A stretch of DNA of 64,000 nucleotides, taken from Brachypodius melanocephalos. Lineage: Eukaryota > Chordata > Aves > Passeriformes > Pycnonotidae. The position numbers and the translations under genes were made by a program. The notes under the pieces are model-generated. The model saw only the letters and a list, made by a program, of their open reading frames with translations. It had not been told where the DNA came from and searched no databases. Shown here in pieces: positions 43,188 to 55,200 of this stretch. The DNA lies in the NCBI GenBank assembly GCA_013398615.1, contig VZSR01002395.1, positions 2,321,596-2,385,595 on the forward strand. The letters are read 5' to 3'. Numbering within the stretch: position 1 is the stretch's first letter; each line of letters opens with the position of its first letter.

Positions 43188-43545
43188 AGAATCCCAGAAT
43201 AGGTCAGGTTGGAAGGGAGCACAAAGGGTCAACTGGTCCCACCTCCCTGCTCAAGCAGGGCCATTTCAGAACATGGCATTGCTTTGTATCCTGGAGTATC
43301 TGCCCAGGGAGACTCCACGAGCTCTCTGGGCATTCTATTCCAGTGCTTCATCACTGCACAGTAAAAATGTTCTTCCTTCCATTCAGGTGGAACTTCCCGT
43401 GTATCTCATCCCAGTGGTTGGCACCACAAAGAGCCTGGCTCCATCATCTTGACACCTCCCCTTTAGATATTTATATACATTAATGAGATCTCCTCATGCA
43501 CAGGGCAGCCTCACGTGTGCCAAGTTCAGGTACACTGAGAAATGC
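43188..43545 (-). mobile_element. CR1 LINE fragment
   Basis: Starts AGAATCCCAGAATAGGTCAGG, then GTTGGAAGGGAGCAC and GGTGGAACTTCCCGTGTATC, the reverse complement of a CR1 3' region. Confidence 0.9.
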
Positions 43546-43584
43546 ATTACCCATCGAGAATGAGAAGTGCCGTTAATCTGGAAT

Positions 43585-44110
43585 TACGGAGGGATAGAGG
43601 GACTAGGGAAGTGATCATCCCTTTGCATTGGTGAGGCTGCCCCTCGAGTGCTGCGTTCAGTTCTGGGCTCCTCGCTTTAAAAAGGACATTGAGGTGCTGG
43701 AAGTGTGTCCAGCCAAGGGCAACAAGGCACGTGAAGGGTCTAGAAAACACAGGAGCGGCTGCGGGAGCTGGGGGTGTTGAGGCCGGAGGAGGCTCAGGGA
43801 GCTCATCGCTGTCTGCAGCCACCCGACAGGAGGGTGCAGCCAGCTGGGCTCGGACCCTTCTGCTGGGAGGACAAGGGGAAATGGCCCAGCTGACACCGGG
43901 GAGAATCAGATTAGATATCAGAGAAAAAAAAATAAATTAAAATAAATCACTGTCAGGTTGGCCAGGCACTGGCTGCCAGGGAGGTGTTGCAGTCACCATC
44001 CCCGGCCGTGTTTAGGAGGCGCCTGCTCCCGGCGCCACCGCCGGCTGCGCGATCGGACTCGGTATCACCTTTACCGCCCTCTTCCAACCTCGACGATCCT
44101 GATTCCACGG
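43585..44110 (+). mobile_element. CR1 LINE running into the KLHL20 CpG island
   Basis: Sense-order landmarks are ACTAGGGAAGTGATCATCCC, AAGGACATTGAGGTGCTGG, GGAGGTGTTGCAGTCACCAT, GTGTTTAGGAGGCGCCTG and CTTCCAACCTCGACGATCCT. The last parts correspond to the CR1 3' end but are CpG-rich. The element therefore appears to end at about 44110, inside the promoter island. Confidence 0.8.
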
Positions 44111-44570
44111 CCCACAGGGCCCCGTGCACGGCCGCAGCTCCGTCCGCACGTCCCCGGCAGCAGCGGGCGGGCCCGGGCCGCGCTGAGGCGGCTCCGGGGG
44201 CGGAAGGGGCGGGCGCGGCTCGGCGGCGGTTGGCGGGGCCGGGGCCGCTTCCTGCGGCTGAGGACGCGCTCGGGCGGCGCTGCGGGACCGCGGCTCGGCG
44301 GTGGCGAGGAGCCCGCGCCCGGCGTGAGTGAGGCGGCTCCGCGGGCCGGGGGGCGCGGGGTGGGCCGGGCGGTGCTGCCCGCGGCCTGGGAGGGCTGGGG
44401 CAGCGAGGGCTCCGCTGGGCTGGGCTGGGCTGGGCTGGGCTCGGGGTGGCCTTTGGGCCGGGCCCGGCTGAGGGGAGCGGTGCCGGTCCCGCCGGGAGAG
44501 CCGAGTTGTGCCGCGGGCTCCAGGGCCTCGCTCTGCCGGCAGAGCCGTCCCTCAGCCTGTTGCTGCCCTG
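44005..44570 (+). promoter_or_regulatory. KLHL20: KLHL20 CpG-island promoter and non-coding exon 1
   Basis: Dense CpG sequence with paired GC boxes (GGGGGCGG at 44196, GGGGCGGG at 44206). A consensus splice donor, GGC/GTGAGT, at 44324 marks the likely end of a non-coding exon 1. The first half overlaps the CR1 3' end. The transcription start is not determined. Confidence 0.75.
44412..44442 (+). repeat. (TGGGC)n microsatellite
   Basis: About five GGGCT pentamers in KLHL20 intron 1, close to the promoter. G-runs might form a quadruplex. Confidence 0.9.
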
Positions 44571-44763
44571 CGGACAGCGCGGAGCACCGCTGTTTAAATG
44601 CCTTTATTTTGTGTATGTCCGTGTGTGTGTGTGTTTTCCCCTCCTCCGCGGCTTTCAGCGTGGGTTTAAGGGGATTAAATCTGATGCAATCGGGGGGGGC
44701 TAAGAATAGCCTGGTCCACGTTCCCTTGCATGTGCGGGGTGCTCACGGTGCACACGGGACGGC

Positions 44764-44797
<34 letters not shown>

Positions 44798-44802
44798 GCG
44801 GG
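44764..44802 (+). repeat. (CGGGATA/G)n heptamer repeat
   Basis: Three CGGGATA units, two CGGGATG units and a degenerate tail. Spaced GGG runs recur every seven bases. Confidence 0.93.
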
Positions 44803-46181
44803 CAGGGATGCGCCGTTCCCCGGCAGCCCGGAGCTCGCCTCCGAATTGGTATGCGGTGCCCTAACCGGGAGGAATTGCCTTTCTTTATTTGCAGGGAGCT
44901 CTGAACCCGAGTAATTTGCAAGTGCGGCAGACAGCAAGTCTGAGCTTATTCTTCATTAGCTAGCTCCGCTGGTGTGTGTGGGGTAATGCTCCTAGAGAGT
45001 GCTGCGTGTGAAATAAGGTTCTTCTTCACGTAGCCAAACAGAGCTATAAACAGTTCTGTAGTTTGATTTAGATCGTGCCAAAAATATTTTGCTTATTGTT
45101 GGATGCAGGGCTCCAATCTGACAGTCTCAGTCTTCCAAAAATGATCTTGCTCTTCCTAAATTTATCTTTTTGTTTTGTTTTGGTTTTATCTTTTGAATGC
45201 TACTTGTGTTTATTTTAAGGTTTAATTCATTCTCATTCTGTCATTTCTTTTCCCATAGTTCAGTGGTTTCCCGTTTCTCAGTCTGTTTCTGGAGGGGTAG
45301 AAGCCTGTGACTATCAGCGTGGAAGCAGAACACCTTTCTGTTCTTTTAATAGATTTTTTTTTTTTTTACACAAAGTTAGGCTTATTGCTTTGGATAATAA
45401 TTGAATTAAATGTATTCCTAAGTGAATAGCTATCGAAAATGAAATTGGGACAAGCGATGCCCTTGTAAAAAGGGTTAATTTACATTAGAAATAGAAGTTA
45501 CTGGTTGAATATGAAAGGCCTGTGCAGTTTGCAACTGTTATTACTCTCAGAAAATGAATATTTGGAGTGGAAGTGTAGTGAGCATCAGGCAGCATCGTTC
45601 GTCTTTGCAGATGTAGTAGCATTATTAGCATCCCTCTTACCTCTGTGGCACAGTTATCTTCAATTTGCAGACACAAGTTTTATCTTCTATCAAATTCTGG
45701 CTCTGCAGTGTAGCTGGTGAGCAGCGCTGGGCTGTTTATTTGGTGCCAGCCTGCCTTAAATCTCTGCTAAATGTGTGAGGGAGAGATACCTCCTGCCTCT
45801 GAGCAAGGAGTGAGAGTGAGCACCCTGGTACTTCAGATATTTCTCCCTTTGGTAGAATAGTTTTAAGGATTCAGGGAGGCAGGCAGTTTGCTGACTTTAC
45901 AGTGTGTGTGTTCTGTTTGGTAAGGGATCTTTGTGCAGCCGTGGTGAAAATGTTTTTGATGTTGGTGATGTTTTCTTCTGGTTTATTCTCTGCACTCCAG
46001 GTGTTGTTAATCTGGGCTGTGAATTTGTAGCTGGATAAGAGCTTAAAGGCACATTAGTACGTGGCTGTGGGCAGCTCTGTTCTCTTAGAGGGAGACTGAA
46101 GAGGGGAAAGAAGGTTCTTTTGATTCAAAAATCACCTTTTTTTCCTCTCTCTCTCTTTTTTTTTTTCCCCTGTTGGCTCAG

Positions 46182-46242
46182 GTCTTGAAGTGTAGGGTGA
46201 AGGTTTCTCTCCACGGTGCATGGACGGAAAGCCAATGCGCAG
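46182..46242 (+). CDS. KLHL20: KLHL20 exon 2 with start codon (38-nt UTR + 23-nt coding)
   Basis: The exon begins after GGCTCAG and ends before GTGAGA. Coding part is 46220-46242, giving MDGKPMR and two bases of an Arg codon that is completed by the G at 52829. An in-frame TAG lies 27 bases upstream of the ATG. Too short to appear as an open frame, but the splice sites and the N-terminal match are clear. Confidence 0.93.
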
Positions 46243-49200
46243 GTGAGACACAAAAACAATTGTTCTTCTCTTCCCCAAACAGGATAAATCATGTGAGTTG
46301 GTTTTGTACGTGCCTGGATTGTAAAATGTTGTGTGGTTTGGGATTTTTTTTAAAAAAGCCTGGCTGTGGGGAATTGGGAAATAATTCATTCCTCTTTAGT
46401 CCTTTCTTAAATGTATATCGTTTTCAATATTTACAAGACCAGATGTCCTTCAGGAAGAGTATGGAAGACAAGTTACTGTAATTCTCCACCCCTTTTCCAC
46501 TTCTCCCATTTACTGTCATATTTAAAATTCAATATTTAATTACTCAGGTATTCAAACTGTGGAAAATAAACTGCCTGGGAATAAATTTAAACTTGATTTC
46601 CAAGAGGCATTATTTTTCCCTTAATGAAAGGAGTTTGGTGAGATCTTGGGTGAAAAGGAGATTTCCTTTTCTAATTATGGATGCCAGCTGCCTCAGTTCT
46701 AATGAGCTGGAGATGCAGCTGAAGTTTAATTCAGGAGAGTTCTTGCTGTGGTTGTGTCAAAAACATTCTCTCTCATATAGAGGAAAAAATTGTCACAGTA
46801 ATTCAGTGTGATGACAGGTTTGCAAACAGGGTTCCCTGCTAGTTCTTGTTGATTTTCCTTGCTTGATGGCAATCCCACAGCAAAACTTAACAGCAGATAC
46901 ATTTCTGTACATGATAAAGGCTGTGTGGAAGCAAAGTTGCCTGAAGTTCTTCACCTCTTAATGAAATGGAGAGAACTCTTGATCTGTTTGTGCTCTTTGG
47001 GATGTTGAAAGAAGGAAAGATTTATTGTAGGTAAATCTGTATAAACACTTGTGTAAGAGAAGGCAAGGTTTTTAACCAGAGATGAATATATAGAGCATTT
47101 TTAGCCACAGAAACCATTAGCCTGAGTTCTGTGTAAGGAGGCAAGAAGTAAATAGTCAAACCCTTGAAGAATGGCACGATGGTGTTTTAATTAAATGAAT
47201 TTTCATGAATTTAGTTTGCTGTGCCACTGCTGCAGTTCAGCAGTGAGTAAACCTGGCACATGACAAGGGCATCACTGTGCCTGGGTATTGTGCTACAGTT
47301 TTGCCAAGATAAGAAATGTGCTTTGGTCAGTGAGGAGCTGTATGTGACTTTGACAGTGAATTCCTTTTTCTCCAAGATAGATCAAATAGCAGATGAGCTC
47401 TCTTTCATCATAGTGGAGATTGTTTAAATCTTAAACAACATAAACTCACAGCTTTTTAGGTTTTGATGTTGTTTCATCAAGATGTTTTTGCAGAATGACA
47501 TAAAATTGGTGATCAGCCTGGCTTGTGTTCTTGTTTTCTCCCTACTTTTTATGTCCCTGATGGGGAAATTGAGGTTCTAAACTCGTTTCTGTGCCTGCTG
47601 TTTTCTGTGTGTTGCACTGAGGCAGAGAATTCACATGCTGGAGTTCGTGTGTCTGTTTGTGGGTTTGTGGCCTTGGATTTGCTATTGTGGAAATTCTGTC
47701 TGCCACTCAGACAGTTTTAGTTTTTGTGGTGGGCAGCAGCACAGAGCTGAAGAAGTGGAGAAATTTTTTATTATTGCTGCAGCCTGGCCTGACAAGCACA
47801 TCTCTCTCTCTCTCTGCTGTGAGCTGTGGACTCCAGTTGTTGGATACATTTGCCTCAGTTTTAGGGGCCTCAGTGTGGGTTGTTAAAATTTCTGTTTGTT
47901 CTCCTCCTCTTGCCTGTCTTAGCAGAAAATGATAAAAGGTTCCTGATTGCATTTTGGGCACAGATCTTCCTATGAACTCCAGCTAAGCAGATGGCAGAGC
48001 ACTTTCTTTTATCCTTTTACTCAGGGCTCTGAAGCCAGTTTAACACCGCCACGTGAGGGTTGTGGGAGGTCCTGCACGAAGAGGGGAGTGGAGCTTGGCC
48101 AGTAGTGGGTTAATAAACACGGTGAGATGGCATCAAATGTGTACAGCATTCAGAGGGGAGGAGGAACAGCTTGAACAGACGAGGAATTCCAGCTATTCCT
48201 GTCAAGATTATAGCAGGGATCACGAAGGGCTGCTGCAAACAGGATTTACCCTGCATGAGGAATGAAGGGGTGGTTGGGGCAGGCTGTTCTTGCTCGCTCT
48301 CGGGGAGAAGCAAGAGAATGTGGCTTTGCTGAAGGGAGAAACAAGGCAGCAGGAGCCTCTCAGTGAAGGGCACGGTCCCACAGCACCCAGACAAGGAGGG
48401 CAGAGCAGATCTGATGGCCAGGGCCAGCCAGGAGCCCTGGACTCCTTGGGCAAGCAGGGGTGAGGAAGGAAGCAGGGAAATCATCTCAGAATGGGTGGGT
48501 GCACAGTCTTTAACATAGCTCGGGCACGAGGGCTTCAGCAGCTCCCAGAGAAACTGGGAAATCTCTCCCAGCTCTTTCTCACCCAGCTCTTTCCTGGCAG
48601 CCTTTTCCCAGCTGACAGCAGTGCTGTATCAGAGCAGGCTTGAGCAGCCAGACCCGGCAGGAGGAAGGAGGCTTCAGGTCCTGATCGTGCACTCAGGAGT
48701 TTATCCAACTACCTGGACATAGCTCTTGCCCAAAACAAACTGCAGAAGGCTCAGGAAGGTTTTGGAAGACTCCAGTAATGACCTCTCTTTTCAGAGTAGG
48801 GGCATCCTCAGTTACACCCTGACTGGGATGTTTTCCTCAGTCATGGTGAAGCCGAGTTTCCTGGGCTTGGTCAGTGAAAATCAAACTGAGCAATGTGAAT
48901 AGGGGCAAATACACCAGATCCTTGCTGCTTTCCTTTTGTGTAACCTAAAATAGTATTTCAGTCAGGTTTATCTTCTTGTTTGCATAACTTTGTTGAGAAA
49001 GCTTACTGGAACGTTGCTAGCTAGGCAAGAAAATGCATCAGTGGTATTCTTCCTGATAATCAGACTTTTAGCTAACTTAATTTTTAGAGTACTGATGCCA
49101 CAATAAGGCATTTCCATTTACTTGGTTGGCATGTTGTGGTGGTGACTTGTGTTGCCAAAGGCTGAGCCAAATCGATGGCCCTTGTTCCTGCAGCTGTGTA

Positions 49201-52200
49201 ATGAGTATAAGAAATATTTCTTAATTTCAAATCAAGGCATTGACAGAAATCACTACACATTTGGGTTTTTATTTTTGTTTGCTACTAAAATCTCTTGCTA
49301 CTGAAATCCACTCCAGCAATGTATGATTTTTGGATTTCAGTTGATGTTTTTACCCTGAGATGTGTTTCATAAGCCTTAGGTTATCCTGTTGTTTTCTGCT
49401 GAACTGTGTTAAAGCCTGTTTGTAATCTTGTGCTAAAACACACATTGTCTTTAAAAAATGCAGATTTGAAAGTTAAGATGCCCTTATGACAGCATGAGAG
49501 AGAATTTTCCCTAGATATGTGTTATTTTTAGGCATTTTTATGAACTTTGGGAGGAGCTGCTGTAAGGATGGATGTCTCATGGATGCCCCCGTTAATGAAT
49601 GAAGTTTTGGGCACTGTGTAGCAGAATAAAATGGAGGCAGAGCAGCCTGTTTATTTAGCTGACTTAGTGTTGCAGACTGCCTGCGTTCCCATTTGTGCTT
49701 CTCAGCAGTGTGCTACAAAAACTGATCCTTTGTCAGCCCTTTCTTAATCCCATTGTATTTGCTGATTTCCCCAGCCCCGCATTTTGGTGGAAGCTAATCC
49801 CAGAATATCTGCATAGCTGGGTGTGAACGTTTTATCCCAGCACACACACATTTTCCTCTGGATCCTCAGCCCTCCTTAATCACCTCGGCTATTCAGGAGC
49901 AGCTCTGAGTTCTGTGTGGGGGGAGGCAGCTCCCCTGCCATGTGAGAATCAAGTGCTGCCTTCTGTCTTTCACACCTCTAAGCCACTGACTCATCATTTC
50001 ATTCTCTGTGCATATTTATGCATAATGCACACATAATGCAGTGGAATTATGATCCTCGTGGAGACACAAGCCAGCAGACGTGTCCTTTAAATTCACACTT
50101 CTGTGCCTGTGTGTAGCAGCAGCCCACTGAGCTTCACATCAAGCATCTGGGTTGATCCAGCTTGGAAATTCTGAAGCCAATTGATCACTGGCTTGTGCAC
50201 CACCCAGAGATAAGTTATGGATGAATCAGAAGCCCTCGTTTAGTTGTTACTCTTTTTTCCATCCATTCAGGCTTCTTTAATCATTAACCAGCACTTTCTC
50301 CCCAGGAGTAAGGAGGCTGGGTACAATGCAGGCTCTCACATTAATGCTGGTGAGAACAATGCAGGAATGACTTCAGTTCTTGCTAACCAGATGCCTTTTC
50401 AATGAGTTAAAGATGTCTTCAGCAGAGCCTCATCTGGGCAGAAAAATCCTGTTCTGTCCTGGCTGGGGAAGACAGGAGCTACTGCCTAAATCTGGCCGAG
50501 TAATCCCTTGACACAAGATGGTACATCCCATTGCCCTGCGTTGGCAGGGAGTCTTGGGCTGTGGGATTGGCAGGAATATTGTGTATTTCTTCTGGCAGCA
50601 TGGCCTTAATCTAATCTGCCTGTGTTTAGAACCCGTGCCTCTCTGAGATCTGCTTTAGGGCTGGTTTTAGTGGGAGGTGTCTTTGAGGAAAACCTGCAGG
50701 TGTGACAGAGGGGGTGTGTGCTTTCCAAAAGGGTGCCCTGTCCTGGGTGTGCACCATCTCTTCTAATCTATAGTTACATGAAATTTTAAGAATTTTATTT
50801 TAAGAATGCTTCTTCTGTGCTTTGACTGACAGCCTGGTCAAGCCAAACTGTCCAGAACTGTAGCAGCATGTGTCTTAAAGGAGCTCTTACTGTGTTCTTT
50901 TTTCCCTTCCAAGGGTTGGTTCGACATAGTTCAAAACACTAACTACACAATAAAATCGACTTAGCTTGCTTAGCAAGAGCCAAAATCTACAGAGGAATGT
51001 TTGTCACCACCTTTCTCCATCTTTTGGTAGAGGGATTAAATTACTTACCTTCTGGCCTTGGCTGCTAAGGACTGTGAAAATAAGCCAATTAGGTAAATTA
51101 ATCTTCAGCTGAGGATTCTTGGGGGTTTTGTAGGGGTACCATTAATTGTGGTTTGTGTGTATTGCTGCAAGGGGGGGTTGGTTTATGCATTGTTTGTGAG
51201 GAACTTGGCAGGGCTTTGAGAATGACTGTCAAACCTCCCAAAGGTGAATTTGGGTTGTGAGGGACAGGAGTGGGTGGAGGAGAGTGAGAGGCAGTGTAAC
51301 AGCAGAAGGATTTGTCAGAGGTGTCAGGAAAGCAGAACGGTGATGGATGAAGAAAAGGTGGAGCAGGGATAAAAACCCAAGGCATTTAAGGTGCAGAAGC
51401 TGAGCAGGAGCAAGCAGCAAAACCCAGAGGGGAGCCCCAGCTGCATCTGTGTAACTAAGATAGGAGGGAGAAGTAATGATCTAAAACATCTGAATATGAT
51501 GATCAAGGAGAGGGTGTGGAGGGAAAGGGAAAACAGGCTAAGATGCAAGTGAATAATTTGAACTGCTGCAAAGAGACTGGTTTGCCGGTGTTTAGAAAGT
51601 GCATTTGACATAATAATGAGGGGAAAAGATGTGAGGTGGTTTTTTTCTTAATTCTTTCCTTCAAACCTGCTGCAAATTACATTGAGCCGTGGCAAAGCCA
51701 TGCTCGATTTCTTTTTAACTGTTAATATGAACTCTTTAACTCTTAATACTCAGTGAGATAGTGACAGCACACAAATGTCAGTGCACCAAGGAAAAGCTGG
51801 GAGTGGCCAGCATGTTTTGGATCTTTCAGTACATCTCCAATGGTCATAAACCATCAGTATTCTGATATTTTGCTCAATGTTCTTTAATTGCTCTAAGTGA
51901 TGGTTTTCCTTTGATGTGGGAAGAGGCAGCAGTTTCCTGGTTTTTCTTTAATTGCCTGTGGCACTGGGAAGATACTGTTTTCTCTTTGTGCCTGTAACTT
52001 AGTTCATGTATTCTTAAGTGACTCTTCACCTCTAAGGTTACCATCCTGACTTCCTGTTCTGCTTTTTTTGGTGGGTTGATAGCGGTGGATACTTGTTTTA
52101 TCTTCTTCCTGTTTGGTTTGTTTTGGTTTTTCCTGCCTTCTGCCGTTCTTGGGGAAGATTAACCTTCTTTTGACATGTGTCAGGGAGGGTGGATTGAGTC

Positions 52201-55200
52201 AGGAGCCTCCATAACTCAAAAATAATTGAAGAGGTGATGATTTAAATGGGTATTCTGTGACCCTGAAAGATGCTCATGGTAGTCTGCAGGCCATCTCAAG
52301 CTCCTGAAATCTGTGTGACACTTCAGTGTGTTCAGACATTACAGTGATGAGTGACCCCATTAAAAACGAGGGTAGAACAGAGAAGTTTGGTTAAGTCACG
52401 GAGCTGGAGCTCTTTGCAGTGCAAATCCATCTCCAGCTCTGTCAAAGAAAACTCCAGCGTTTGACAGCGGGCAAGTCAGCTAATCTGTGCTTTGAGTCAC
52501 TCTGTGAAATGGGGATAATGTGCCTTTACCACACCAGGCTACGGTGAGGTTCAGCTCATAAATATGCATGTGTAGCTGGATATTACAGCCGTGTGTCATG
52601 GAAAGCGTATAAAAATAGCAATAAATAGAAGCCTGCTGCAAGCTGGCATTTGTTTACTTCTAAGCAGGCTCTGCTTGGAGATGGATTCCTCTTTCATGTG
52701 GTCACGTGCTCGTTTCCACGTCCCGGCGCGGCCTTACGGGCGCTGCCGGTGCTCGGCGCGAGCTTTGGGGCGCAGCCGGCTCCGGGACCCTTGACCATGG
52801 TGCTGTATTTTTATCTGCTGCGCTGCAGGTGTGCCAGCACTCGCCCAGGAGAGACCGGAATGGACGTGACCAGCCGCTGCACCCTCGGCGACCCCAACAA
52901 GCTGCCCGAGGGGGTGCCGCAGCCCGCTCGCATGCCCTACATCTCCGACAAGCACCCCCGGCAGACCCTGGAGGTCATCAACCTGCTGCGCAAGCACCGC
53001 GAGCTCTGCGATGTGGTGCTGGTAGTGGGGGCCAAGAAGATCTACGCCCACAGGGTGATCCTGTCGGCCTGCAGCCCCTACTTCCGAGCCATGTTCACCG
53101 GGGAGCTGGCGGAGTCGCGGCAGACCGAGGTGGTGATCAGGGACATCGACGAGCGGGCCATGGAGCTGCTCATCGACTTCGCCTACACCTCGCAGATCAC
53201 CGTGGAAGAGGGAAATGTCCAGACCTTGTTGCCGGCTGCTTGCCTCCTCCAGCTGGCCGAGATCCAGGAGGCCTGCTGTGAGTTCCTCAAGAGACAGTTG
53301 GACCCTTCCAATTGCCTGGGCATCCGGGCTTTTGCTGACACTCACTCGTGCCGTGAGCTGCTGAGGATCGCTGACAAATTCACACAGCACAACTTCCAGG
53401 AGGTAAGGAGCCGGATTTGGGGTGTAAAATATGTCAACGTGACCTGTGAGACCTTTCAGCAACTCTCATTTGGCCCTTTTTTTCCAAATCCTCCCTTTAC
53501 ATGTGCCCTAATGGTGATGGGTGCCAGATATTAAGTGGGGAAGAAGGAGGAAAGAGGTGGCAGGACTGTGTTGTACTCGTGGTTTGTATAGGATCCACAG
53601 CATTTCTTCCCTGAAAGATGTGTGGTGAGTGCTCTGTGGGAGGCAAGGTCCTGGGTGCAGCTGGATTTGGCATTGAATCTGTCGTGCCTGCACGTTCCAC
53701 CCTTCTTTCAGAACTATTCTGCATTCTACGTTCTGGTTGGAGGGGAGGCAGGTGTTAAAAGTAAGGACAACACATCAATAGAACCCAAAAACTTTGATGT
53801 TGAGCTCTGGGATTGGAAAAGTGGGTGTTTGGGGGAGCATGAGGCTGCCTCAGGGGAGTCTTTAAATCCCTTGTTGTAGCAGAACTAGGGTTTTGCATCT
53901 ATTATTCAGCAGAAGCTGTCTGAAAGTAATTCAGATGTGTAATATTGCAGCTGACCTTTATAAACTCAAGTTTCTCATCCTTTGTTAATTCTGCCTAGAT
54001 AATTTTTTGGTGAGGAGAAAAAAAATGCCAGCAGCTGGTTCAGAGAAGGATCAACATAATAATTAAGGATTGTGTGAGCAATAGTCAGAGAAGAGTGGGT
54101 CTTTACTGAACTGCTGCAGAAAAATCTCCACTTCCCACCAGCTTCACAGGGAGATCCTTTCCAAAGGGAGGAACTCCTGGTGCTAATTTAGTTTCCCCAG
54201 AGAAGCAGCAGTATGGAAGTGCTCTGAGTGATGGCAGCTTGTCTCTTTTTTTTTTTTTTCCCTTCTGACATGCAAGAAGCAGATTGGAATTGTATTAATT
54301 TCAGTCAGGTATTACTTAAGAAAAATCTGAGCAGGAGCAACACAACAGAACACAACTGTTGGACACAGTGAAGGCAGATCTTGGTATCTGACTGTGGACA
54401 CAACACCAGTTTCCTCCAAAAGCTGCAATTAAATACATCTTTTCTAACCAAATAGAATTTGCTGTTTAAGATGAGTTTGTTTTTGTTAGAACTTGGTGGT
54501 TTCCCAAATCCCTACATTTTAGCTGTCCACTTCATGTGCTCTGTGCTTGCTCTGCACTTCTTTTCTTCTGGGTTTTTGTGGTTTTTTTGAGGGGGGAGCA
54601 AGATGCTATCCAGATGGTTGTTTATTTTCAGTGCTTGCTTGTTTTACTGCTTATTAGATCGTGTTATTACATGAGTAGGGCATGCTTACAAGCCTCTAAA
54701 TAACTCTTTAACAGCTTGACAGTTTTGTTTTAAAATGTTTTAGCACTAATACATGCAGCTGGCTGCTAAGAGCTGCTTGCTATGGGCTTCTTTTCTTTTG
54801 CAGTCCCTTGAAGACAACTTTCTGTCTTCCTTATCCTTGTTAAAGCACATGAAGGTGAAAGAGAAGAGAACACTCTTCCTCGAAGATGATGCAAATTATA
54901 ATTGACTTAATTTAAACACAGCCTCTGGAAAGCAGAGGCTTAGATTAGAGCACTATTTCTTTGGCCTGGGCAGATTTTGGTGTCCATTTCAATGCCCCAG
55001 GAGTTCTGCAGCTCTTCATCCTTAATAATCACTTCTTTTGCTTCCAGTTTCTCTGCAGTGTCAGTGGTGCTGCTCCTTGGGATTATATTCCATTCTGGCA
55101 GTATTTTCCATCTGGAGAGTGGATTGGTGATCCCTGGGGAAGCCAGGCACTTGTCTATTGAACCATGCTCCACTGTGGGGGTTGAAAAGATTAAAAAATT

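Larger units (their letters stand above)
44324..46181 (+). other. KLHL20: KLHL20 intron 1
   Basis: From the consensus GTGAGT at 44324 to GGCTCAG at 46181, which follows an unusually long pyrimidine tract (about 46128-46170). Holds two short G-rich repeats near its start and nothing else recognised. Confidence 0.7.

Noticed and set aside
47803..47817. TC-rich run as a splice or regulatory signal
   Set aside because: Simple microsatellite with no adjoining exon.
52706..53281. 191-codon alternate frame and 242-codon antisense frame over the KLHL20 BTB exon
   Set aside because: Shadows of the CpG-rich coding exon; the true frame matches KLHL20 throughout.
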